Below, piece after piece: positions 57,847-64,000 of a DNA stretch of 64,000 bases. Origin of the DNA: Metaruminococcus_A sp964607135 (GTDB lineage Bacteria > Bacillota > Clostridia > Oscillospirales > Ruminococcaceae); NCBI GenBank assembly GCA_964607135.1, contig CAZSIV010000012.1, positions 1 to 64,000 of the forward strand, given 5' to 3'. The notes under the pieces were generated by a model. The model was not told the DNA's origin. It saw only the letters and a program-made list of their open reading frames with translations, and ran no database searches. How positions within the stretch are numbered: position 1 is the stretch's first letter; the number at the start of each line of letters is the position of its first letter. The translations under genes and the position numbers were made by a program.

Positions 57847-59232
57847 ATGAAAAGAATGAAAAAACTGCTCGCATCTTTTCTGGCGTGTGCGGCGGTCTGC
57901 GCGGTATCGGTGACCGCTTTTGCCGCGGCCCCGCTCGAAACGCGCGCGGCGGAGACAAAGGCTTACCTGAGCGCCGCCAACGTCAAAGACGGCGGCCTGA
58001 GCGAATGGGGACTGATCGGCCTTGCGGCAACGGGCGTGAAAGGCGACGCCGATGCGGTTCGGGCCCTGATCGAAACTGCGCTTGAGGACATCAGCGAAAA
58101 CGGCTTCACCGGAACGGCGGGCGCTTACGGCGAATCTGCCTGGGGAAGCAACGCCGGCAGCCTTGCCAAGCTGATCCTCCTCCTCAACAGCCAGGAAATC
58201 TCCCCCTATACCTTTGGGGAAAACGGCGATTTCGAAGGTTACGACCTGGTCGCCGCTCTGTTCAACACCGACCATTATTACAAAAATGTGTCCGCTTACG
58301 ACCTTCCCTACGCCCTGATGGTCTACGATGCGCTTGGCATCCCGGCGGAAAAAGAGGCGGATTACAAATATTCCCGTGAAGCGCTCGTCGAAAAGTGCCT
58401 CGGCTTGATCGGCACGGTCGACGGCAGTGTTCTCGCAAACGGGATGGCCGATATGACCGGGGTGGCGAATGCATTCGATTCCACCCGGAAGTCCCCTTAT
58501 GATTTTGAATCGACCGCGATGGTCTTACAGGCGCTCGCCCCCTATTACACCGGCAGCAAACCCCTGTCCGGCGCGCTCAAAACCGAGCTGGACGCCAAGG
58601 TGAACGGCTGCATCGACTCGATCAAACAGGTGCAGACCGCAACCGGCGGGGTTCCTTACGCCTTCTTCAGCTATGACGCCGACTGGAACGCCTCTTTTGA
58701 GAAATATGCCGACAGCTGTGATGCGATGGCGCAGATCATCCTGGCCTTCACCGCCCTTGGAGTCGATATCAATACAGTGGACAACGGCGGCGTCTCGATG
58801 CTGGACAACTTCCTTTCGGCGGAATACCAGACGAGAACTGCCGGCGAATTCCACGCCAACGCCGACCCGCTGACGCAGTACTACAACAACCTGATCACTA
58901 CCCAGTCCGCTTATATGGCGCTGGCGGCTTACCAGGAGATGGCAAAGAGCGGCGGGGCCGCCTTCAGCCTTTTCGACCGCGCCGCGCCTGTTGCTTACAA
59001 TGACTATGATTACTCCTTCTTCTATCCGGCTCAGGAGGAAGATCCGAAAGACCCCGATCCTTCTGAAACCCCGAAAGAGCCGGAAAAACAGGAGCCGGAG
59101 AGCACCGATAAAGCCGAAGGGCAGAAGCCCCCGAAGGTGGGAGACTCCTTCCCAGCAGCCGGGGTCACAGCACTTCTCGTTCTCTGCGGCGGTTCCATGT
59201 TCCTGCTGAAACGCAAGAACGCCGGCCGCTGA
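57847..59232 (+). CDS. wall-anchored alpha/alpha-toroid protein, transcobalamin-alpha-like
   Basis: About 461 residues; ATG 57841 lies too close to AAAGGAGA, so 57847 is preferred. A signal peptide (about 1-28) is followed by prenyltransferase/terpene-cyclase-like repeats: LSEWGLIGLAATG, YDLPYALMVYDALG, FESTAMVLQALAPYY, QVQTATGGVPYAFFSYD and DSCDAMAQIILAFTALG. These form an (alpha/alpha)6 barrel like the alpha domain of intrinsic factor and transcobalamin. A Pro/Glu/Lys-rich stalk (about 395-430) leads to PKVGDS, a hydrophobic segment and KRKNAGR, a sortase-type sorting tail. It heads a cobalamin-riboswitch operon with an ECF transporter and a DUF4430 protein. It probably captures corrinoids at the surface; this is inferred. 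Confidence 0.78.
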   Translation: MKRMKKLLASFLACAAVCAVSVTAFAAAPLETRAAETKAYLSAANVKDGGLSEWGLIGLAATGVKGDADAVRALIETALEDISENGFTGTAGAYGESAWGSNAGSLAKLILLLNSQEISPYTFGENGDFEGYDLVAALFNTDHYYKNVSAYDLPYALMVYDALGIPAEKEADYKYSREALVEKCLGLIGTVDGSVLANGMADMTGVANAFDSTRKSPYDFESTAMVLQALAPYYTGSKPLSGALKTELDAKVNGCIDSIKQVQTATGGVPYAFFSYDADWNASFEKYADSCDAMAQIILAFTALGVDINTVDNGGVSMLDNFLSAEYQTRTAGEFHANADPLTQYYNNLITTQSAYMALAAYQEMAKSGGAAFSLFDRAAPVAYNDYDYSFFYPAQEEDPKDPDPSETPKEPEKQEPESTDKAEGQKPPKVGDSFPAAGVTALLVLCGGSMFLLKRKNAGR

Positions 59233-59262
59233 CCGACCATATTTTTGAAAGAGGGACTTGTC

Positions 59263-60141
59263 ATGAAGAAATCGCCGCACATTCTAACCCCTGTATTTCT
59301 TCTGGCGCTGTCCCTCTTTCTTCTTTTTTCGAGCGACCACCCTTTTGTCATCTGCGGTTCCCTCCTTTTTTCCGTTTTGCTGCTCGCGGGCCGCAGGGGA
59401 TGGAAAAAGCTTCGGCAAGGGTTGTGGTTCGCCCTTCCGATGACCCTATTCGTCCTGCTGTTCAACCTGGTTTTCGTTTCGAGCGGCGTCACCGAGCTGG
59501 CTGTCGTCTTTGGAAAACGGGTTACGCTGGAATCGATCCTGTACTCTCTCTTCATGGGGGCGAAGCTCTTGGCCGCGGCTTATCTGTTTTTTGCGGCTGG
59601 GAGCCTGGTCGACGGGGACATGGCGGTCTCTTATTTTGGCAGCCGCCTGCCGAAATCGACCCTGACCTTCCTGCTGGTCTTCCGGCTGATCCCCCGTTTT
59701 ACAGAAAGCTTTTTTCATCTGAAAGAGGTTTATACCACCCGGGGCGTCGAATTCGACGAAGCGCCCTTCCGGGAAAAGGTCAAAAGCTACCGCACTGTCC
59801 TCTCAGTTCTGCTGGAGCAGAGTCTGGAAAGCTCCTTCGAAATCGGGGAGGCAGCCTATACCCGCGGATTCCTCAGCACGAAGCGGAGCGTTTACGAGCG
59901 GAGCCGGCCGGCTTTGCGGGATTGGCTCGTCTTTTCCGCCGCCATCCTGCTCCTCGCCGTCTACATCCTGCTTTTAATCCGCGGTTCCGTTTCCTTCAAT
60001 CTCTATTTCGGGGATGGGCTGGAGCGCCTCTCCGACCCATTCTGGATGCTTTACCTAGTTCTCTGCACAGCCCCGGCTGCTCTGATCCTGCTGACAAGCC
60101 GCAAACCGCGTAAATCCTCGGAGGTTCTATGGGATATCTAA
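59263..60141 (+). CDS. ECF transporter T component (EcfT/CbiQ family)
   Basis: 292 residues from the ATG at 59263 (GAGGGACTTGTC ahead). Five to six membrane segments are present, with the two cytosolic coupling motifs YTTRGVEF (near 167) and AYTRGFL (near 207), the A-R-G type signatures that touch the ATPases. It is the membrane scaffold of a B12-type ECF importer. Its 3' end overlaps the ATPase gene start by 13 bases. Being dedicated (in the operon) rather than shared, it suggests a group I ECF system. Confidence 0.88.
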   Translation: MKKSPHILTPVFLLALSLFLLFSSDHPFVICGSLLFSVLLLAGRRGWKKLRQGLWFALPMTLFVLLFNLVFVSSGVTELAVVFGKRVTLESILYSLFMGAKLLAAAYLFFAAGSLVDGDMAVSYFGSRLPKSTLTFLLVFRLIPRFTESFFHLKEVYTTRGVEFDEAPFREKVKSYRTVLSVLLEQSLESSFEIGEAAYTRGFLSTKRSVYERSRPALRDWLVFSAAILLLAVYILLLIRGSVSFNLYFGDGLERLSDPFWMLYLVLCTAPAALILLTSRKPRKSSEVLWDI

Positions 60142-61781
60142 CAGCCGAACACCTGAATTACACCTACCCGGAGCAGAAACGCTCTGCCTTGGATGATCTG
60201 TCGTTTTCCCTGGAACGGGGGGAAGTCCTCCTCCTGCTCGGGCGCTCCGGTTCCGGAAAATCCACCCTGGGGAAAGCGATCGCCGGGACAGTCCCTTATT
60301 TTTACGGCGGGACTATTTCCGGGCGGGTCTGCATCGGCGGGACGCCTCTCGACCGGATGGAGCACAACCGCCGCAGCCAGACCGTCGGGATGGTTTTTCA
60401 ATACCCCGAAAAGCAGCTGATCCTCAACAAGGTCCACCGCGAGGTCGCCTTCGGACTGGAAAACACCGGCGTCCCTGAAAAGACGATCCGGCGCCGGGTG
60501 TTCGAGGCGATGCAGTTTGCCGGCATCACCCCCCTGGCTGAACGGGAAATCGACTCCCTTTCCGGCGGGCAGAAGCAGAAGGTGGCAATCGCATCCGCCC
60601 TCGCGTTTTTCCCCTCCTGCATCGTCCTGGACGAGCCGATCTCCCAGCTCGACCCTCTTGCGGCGGAGGAAATCCTCAACCTGATCCGGAAGATCAACGA
60701 AGAGCTGGGCATCACCATCGTCCTGATCGAACAGCGGACAGGGAGATGCTTTGAATTTGCAGACAAGGTCGGCTTTATGGAAGACGGCCGCCTTGCCTTT
60801 TTCGGGGACACACAGGATTTTCTCGCAAGCCCGGAAAGCCGGTACGAGCCTTTTTTCCCCGACCCGGTCAGGCTGTTCCGCCGGATGGGGATTGCACAGC
60901 CGCCGGTCGGAATGAAGGCGGCGCGCACGCTTCTGGAAACGGCGGAATTTAAAAACGCTGTCTCTCCCGCCCAGGTTCCCCCGCAGGAAAAAACGGATGA
61001 GCAGCCGCTTTTCTCCTTGGAAGGGGTTTCCTGCGGCTATGGCCGTCAAACGATTTTAAACCGGTTCACTGCATCCATCCGCAAAGGGGAATGCATCTCT
61101 CTGCTGGGAGCGAACGGGGCGGGGAAAACCACCCTGCTCAAAACGCTGGTCGGGCTGAAGGACTATCAGGGCAGCCTCCGCTTAAAGGGGATCGAGCTCA
61201 AAAAGTGGAAGCGGAAGGAGATTGCCGGAACGGTCGGGTACGTCTCCCAAAACCCGGACGATTACCTCACCCAGGACACCGTGCGGGAGGAGCTCCTCTT
61301 TACCGCCCGTCATCTCGGCGTCGAGGCGCCTGAGCAGGCTGTTGACCGGGCGCTGCAGTTTCTCGAGCTCGCCGATTTCGCCGAGCGCAATCCCAAAGAC
61401 TTAAGCGGCGGGCAGAAGCAGCGGGTCGCAATCGGTTCCGCACTGGCTGCTTCCCCCGAGGTGCTGGTTCTGGACGAGTCAACGCGGGGGATCGACGTCC
61501 CGCTCAAGCAGTCCCTCGCCGGACTGCTGAGGCGGCTGAACCAAAGCGGCGTCACCATCCTTTTGGTGACGCATGACGTGGAATTCGCCTGCATGGTTTC
61601 AGACCGCTTTTGGATCCTTTATCAAGGGGAGCTGCTGGCCGACGGCCCAAAGGACGAGGTTCTTTCGGGCAGCCTGTACTACACGACTTTGATCCACAAG
61701 CTCTGCCAGGCGCAGAACCCCGCCCTGTTCACCCTGGAGGAAGCGGCGCGCTGTTACACGGAAGGCGGGGAATCCAAATGA
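60129..61781 (+). CDS. ECF transporter ATPase, fused EcfA1-EcfA2
   Basis: 550 residues with two complete ABC domains. Domain 1 has Walker A GRSGSGKST (about 39-47), LSGGQKQKVAIA and CIVLDEPISQLDP. Domain 2 (from about 290) has GANGAGKTT, QNPDDYLTQDTVREE, LSGGQKQRVAIG and VLVLDESTRGIDVPL. Most ECF systems use two separate ATPases; here they are fused into one chain, as sometimes in dedicated Firmicutes systems. The 3' end overlaps the EcfS gene as ATGA. Confidence 0.93.
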   Translation: MGYLTAEHLNYTYPEQKRSALDDLSFSLERGEVLLLLGRSGSGKSTLGKAIAGTVPYFYGGTISGRVCIGGTPLDRMEHNRRSQTVGMVFQYPEKQLILNKVHREVAFGLENTGVPEKTIRRRVFEAMQFAGITPLAEREIDSLSGGQKQKVAIASALAFFPSCIVLDEPISQLDPLAAEEILNLIRKINEELGITIVLIEQRTGRCFEFADKVGFMEDGRLAFFGDTQDFLASPESRYEPFFPDPVRLFRRMGIAQPPVGMKAARTLLETAEFKNAVSPAQVPPQEKTDEQPLFSLEGVSCGYGRQTILNRFTASIRKGECISLLGANGAGKTTLLKTLVGLKDYQGSLRLKGIELKKWKRKEIAGTVGYVSQNPDDYLTQDTVREELLFTARHLGVEAPEQAVDRALQFLELADFAERNPKDLSGGQKQRVAIGSALAASPEVLVLDESTRGIDVPLKQSLAGLLRRLNQSGVTILLVTHDVEFACMVSDRFWILYQGELLADGPKDEVLSGSLYYTTLIHKLCQAQNPALFTLEEAARCYTEGGESK

Positions 61782-62488
61782 AACGGGTTTGTATCACAAC
61801 GGCAGCGGTCTTTCTGGTGGGAGGATTGATGGTGCTCGCCGCATCCGACTGGCAGAACGCCTTTACCCTGGTGAGCCTGGTCGTCCTGGCCGGCGTTCTG
61901 GCGCTTTCGTTTCTTTACTTCGAGGCCAGCGTCATCGGAACCAAGCAGATTGCGCTGATCTCCACCCTGAGCGCCTTTACCGCCATGTCCCGGGTCGTCT
62001 TCGCGCCCCTTCCCAACATCCAGCCCGTCACCTTTCTCACCGCGCTCTGCGGGCTCGTCCTGGGCCCGTTCCCCGGTTTTCTCATCGGATGTACCAGCGC
62101 CTTTGTCTCGAACGTTTTTCTGGGGCAGGGACCGTGGACGCCGTGGCAGATGTTCGGCTGGGGGATGACAGGGCTTCTCTGCGGCCTTTGGGGAAAGCGA
62201 AACGCGAAGCCCTCTCCGGTCGCCTTCGGGCTGTCCTGCGTCGGGCTCAGCCTTCTCTTTGGCTGGATCATGAATCTCTGGCAGGCAGTCGCCTATCTGC
62301 GCCCCTTTACCTGGTCCGCCCTTCTCCTCACCTATGTCACCAGCCTGCTCTTCGATTTGATGCATGCCGCAGGCTCCTTTCTGTTTGCCGTTCTCTTCTA
62401 CGAAAAATTTTACAAGATTCTGCACCGGTACAAACGGAGGATGGCTGTCACCGTACTCGAACCCTCATCTCCTAAGGAGGAACCATGA
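61778..62488 (+). CDS. ECF transporter S component, CbrT-like (cobalamin)
   Basis: 236 residues from the ATGA overlap at 61778. Six membrane segments are likely. SRVVFAPLPNIQPVTFLTALCGLVLGPFPGFLIGC and GQGPWTPWQMFGWGMTGLLCGLWG are the signatures of the CbrT-type S component for vitamin B12 described in Lactobacillus delbrueckii. It binds corrinoid at the outer face and toggles with EcfT for import. It lies between the ATPase and the DUF4430 gene in a cobalamin-riboswitch operon, which fixes the substrate class. The last 30 residues are basic and cytosolic. Confidence 0.86.
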   Translation: MKRVCITTAAVFLVGGLMVLAASDWQNAFTLVSLVVLAGVLALSFLYFEASVIGTKQIALISTLSAFTAMSRVVFAPLPNIQPVTFLTALCGLVLGPFPGFLIGCTSAFVSNVFLGQGPWTPWQMFGWGMTGLLCGLWGKRNAKPSPVAFGLSCVGLSLLFGWIMNLWQAVAYLRPFTWSALLLTYVTSLLFDLMHAAGSFLFAVLFYEKFYKILHRYKRRMAVTVLEPSSPKEEP

Positions 62489-63201
62489 CCAACAAGAAAA
62501 AGCTCTGGATAATTATCGCCGCTTTGGTTGTTTTTGCCGCGCTCGCGTCGGCGGCCATTGCCCTGCAAAACGCTTTACTCAATGTGGAAGAAGACGGGTC
62601 TTCTCTGAATCCCGTAGGAGCCGAGCTTTCTGCTTCCTCCAGCTTCCCGGCGAACGAGGATTCCGCCTCGGCCTCGGAAGGGAGCGGCAGTTCAGCGGAG
62701 AATTCGTCCGGCACATCCGGGGGATCGCAAAGCGCGGCTTTCCCTGAAAGCACTGCCTCTCAAAACGGCACCTCAACGCCTGCACAGCAATCTTCAACTT
62801 CTGCGCCTCAGCCCCCAATTTCTTCTCAGCAGCCTTCGTCTGCGGACAGTTCTCCGTCCAAGCAGGAGGAAGCCGTCGCCATTTCCTTTTACGACGATGT
62901 AAACCAGAAATCTCTTTTCGCAGGGACAATCCCGTTCTCCGCCGGAAGTACTGCCGGGGATTTGACCAGGGCGATTCTGGACCAGAACCAGATCAAATAT
63001 TCTGTGACCGGAAGCGGGCCGACCATCTACTTTGCGATGATCGACGGCTTGCGGGAAAAAGGCGCCGGGCCCCGAAGCGGCTGGCTCTTCTTTGTCAAAG
63101 AGGCAGGGCAGAGCGACTACACCCGTTCCGCTGTCAGCGCCGGGTCTGTAACGCTTCATCCTGGAGACAGCATCCTCTGGAAATATGTCGAGAAGTATTG
63201 A
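62485..63201 (+). CDS. membrane-anchored DUF4430 protein, transcobalamin-beta-like
   Basis: 238 residues, ATGA-coupled to EcfS, with AAGGAGG ahead. An N-terminal anchor (about 8-30) is followed by a Ser/Pro/Gln/Thr-rich stalk to about residue 130. A single DUF4430 (PF14478) domain completes it: ISFYDDVNQKSLFAGTIPFSAGSTAGDLTRAILDQNQIKYSVTGSGPTIYFAMIDGL and GPRSGWLFFVKEAGQSD...VTLHPGDSILWKYVE. DUF4430 is the fold of the beta domain of intrinsic factor and transcobalamin, which clamps B12 from the other side of the alpha barrel. As the alpha-barrel protein is the first gene of the same operon, the pair may form a split cobalamin trap feeding the ECF importer. Confidence 0.85.
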   Translation: MTNKKKLWIIIAALVVFAALASAAIALQNALLNVEEDGSSLNPVGAELSASSSFPANEDSASASEGSGSSAENSSGTSGGSQSAAFPESTASQNGTSTPAQQSSTSAPQPPISSQQPSSADSSPSKQEEAVAISFYDDVNQKSLFAGTIPFSAGSTAGDLTRAILDQNQIKYSVTGSGPTIYFAMIDGLREKGAGPRSGWLFFVKEAGQSDYTRSAVSAGSVTLHPGDSILWKYVEKY

Positions 63202-63234
63202 TAGACGGCGGGGAATTCCCCGCCGTCTATTATC
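63201..63234 (+). terminator. terminator of the B12 operon
   Basis: Perfect palindrome with 15-base arms beginning ATAGACGGCGGGG, followed by TATCTCATTTT. Confidence 0.8.
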
Positions 63235-63332
63235 TCATTTTCATTCTTTGCCCTATTTTCTGAAAATTTTAAGATACTAATTGTATAAATTTTTATTATA
63301 TATACTTTTAATCGAATAAGGAGAGAGCTCTC

Positions 63333-63575
63333 ATGCGCTGTCCCACCTGCGGAACCGAATACTCTTCCCCCTTCTGCCCCAACGGATGCAATGCGCCAAC
63401 TGCCCCTTACATCACCCAACGGCAGCAGGATCAGCAAAACTGCCCCTATTGCGGGAGCCGCAGGATTCAGGTGACCCGAGAAACCGTGCGGAAGCGCCGG
63501 CTCTTCAAAAAGGGATACAAAATCCGGTTTAGAGTCCGTCGGATCTGTGCCGAATGCGGGAAATATTTTCGTTAA
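63333..63575 (+). CDS. small zinc-ribbon protein
   Basis: 80 residues. Two short zinc knuckles are visible: RCPTCGTEYSSPFCPNGC near the N-terminus and NCPYCGSRRIQVTRE...RICAECGKYF at the C-terminus, each giving C-x2-C pairs, with a basic segment between (VRKRRLFKKGYKIRFRVRR). No other domain. AGGAGAGAG precedes the ATG. Such proteins occur widely in Firmicutes without defined function; RNA or DNA binding is possible. It stands alone between the B12 operon and bioY. Confidence 0.75.
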   Translation: MRCPTCGTEYSSPFCPNGCNAPTAPYITQRQQDQQNCPYCGSRRIQVTRETVRKRRLFKKGYKIRFRVRRICAECGKYFR

Positions 63576-63585
63576 CTAAGGCTGC

Positions 63586-63624
63586 CATACGTCAACTTAT
63601 TTTTTAAAATTTAGTTGACGTATG
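63586..63624. promoter_or_regulatory. inverted-repeat operator upstream of bioY
   Basis: 11-bp perfect arms CATACGTCAAC and GTTGACGTATG are separated by 17 bases; the right arm overlaps the -35 box. The GTCAAC-gap-GTTGAC layout resembles BirA-type biotin operators. Confidence 0.55.
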
Positions 63625-63643
63625 CCGAAAAATATGTTATTCT
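63615..63643 (+). promoter_or_regulatory. promoter of bioY
   Basis: TTGACG (63615) and TATTCT (63638) with 17-base spacing, 30 bases before the ATG. Confidence 0.6.
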
Positions 63644-63673
63644 ACTGTCAACACAATAGAATCGAGGTGCAGT

Positions 63674-64000
63674 ATGAAAACCAGACGACTCGCTTATATC
63701 GGCATCTTCGCCGCCCTGACCGCGGTCTGTTCACAGATTTCGATTACCCTTCCCTTTACCACTGTTCCCTTTACCCTGAGCCTTCTTGCCGTCTTTCTCT
63801 GCGGCGCCATCCTCTCCCCGTTGGAGGCGTTTGCGGCGCAAGGGGTTTATCTTTTGATCGGCGGGATCGGCGTCCCTGTTTTCGCTCAATTTTCGGGAGG
63901 GCCCGGCGTTCTCTTCGGCATGACCGGCGGCTATCTGATCGCCTATCTCTTGATGGCGCCGCTGATTGCCCTTGCCGCCAAAAAGTTCAAACGCTACCTT
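63674..64000 (+). CDS. bioY: BioY biotin transporter S component (partial, runs off the window)
   Basis: The first 109 codons are visible and no stop is reached. RRLAYIGIFAALTAVCSQISITLPFTTVPFTLSLLAVFLCGAILSPLEAFAAQGVYLLIGGIGVPVFAQFSGGPGVLFGMTGGYLIAYLLMAPL is a clear BioY sequence, with the PxxTVPFTLQ-like biotin segment and GG-GVL-G-TGGY motif. It is the biotin-binding S component of an ECF transporter. GAGGTGCAGT precedes the ATG. An inverted repeat overlapping its promoter suggests repression by BirA. Confidence 0.94.
   Translation, partial: MKTRRLAYIGIFAALTAVCSQISITLPFTTVPFTLSLLAVFLCGAILSPLEAFAAQGVYLLIGGIGVPVFAQFSGGPGVLFGMTGGYLIAYLLMAPLIALAAKKFKRYL

Overview
The window looks like the chromosome of a spore-forming, probably gut-associated member of the Clostridia (Oscillospiraceae/Ruminococcaceae-like Firmicutes) of moderately high GC. 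The clues are Firmicutes-type RNA regulation (a T-box and a cobalamin riboswitch ending in intrinsic terminators), an ECF vitamin transporter, a SpoIIQ-like M23 protein behind a forespore-type promoter, a PKxGD-type wall-sorting tail, GGAGG ribosome sites and many GTG/TTG starts. The taxonomic placement is inference.

Region 1 (90-19178) is a long, tightly coupled exopolysaccharide locus, all on + and often with 4-base ATGA/GTGA/TTGA start-stop overlaps. It encodes two GT4 and four GT2 glycosyltransferases, two Wzz-like membrane proteins (one fused to a degenerate GGDEF domain), a Wzy-like polymerase, a polysaccharide pyruvyl transferase followed by an FrhB-like iron-sulfur protein, an ABC flippase-type exporter, a pectin-lyase-like lipoprotein and a WbaP/WcaJ-type priming phosphotransferase. 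A strong terminator closes it. A separately promoted pair (19618-22226, SGNH-like protein plus MBOAT acyltransferase) probably O-acylates a surface glycan.

Region 2 (22.2-38 kb) mixes accessory and housekeeping genes. It holds a repeat-rich gap, an AraC regulator divergent from a GH127 and a GH5-like enzyme, a small HTH gene with an array of GGTTAA operator-like sites, a lone O-antigen-ligase-like protein, a GH18 protein, PPK2, an RsuA/RluB pseudouridine synthase, an orphan MsmK/UgpC-type sugar-ABC ATPase, a lipoprotein with the C-terminal remnant of a paralogue beside it, a YjbQ protein and a DUF3267 protein.

Region 3 (38-56 kb) carries nitroreductase, PPK1, a 111-bp tandem repeat, GH3, MetY, trpBA under a T-box, tRNA-Pro, the SpoIIQ-like gene, VanZ, patatin, a small ferredoxin-fold protein, an amidase-like protein, the feoAB iron operon with a Cys-rich partner, and ApbE.

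Region 4 (56.5-64 kb) has NusG-II and Gx-transporter genes. It then has a cobalamin-riboswitch operon with a wall-anchored alpha/alpha-toroid protein, EcfT, a fused double EcfA, a CbrT-like EcfS and a DUF4430 protein. The toroid and DUF4430 domains are the two halves of animal intrinsic factor/transcobalamin, here on separate proteins beside a B12 transporter. This is the most interesting system in the window. The window ends inside bioY.
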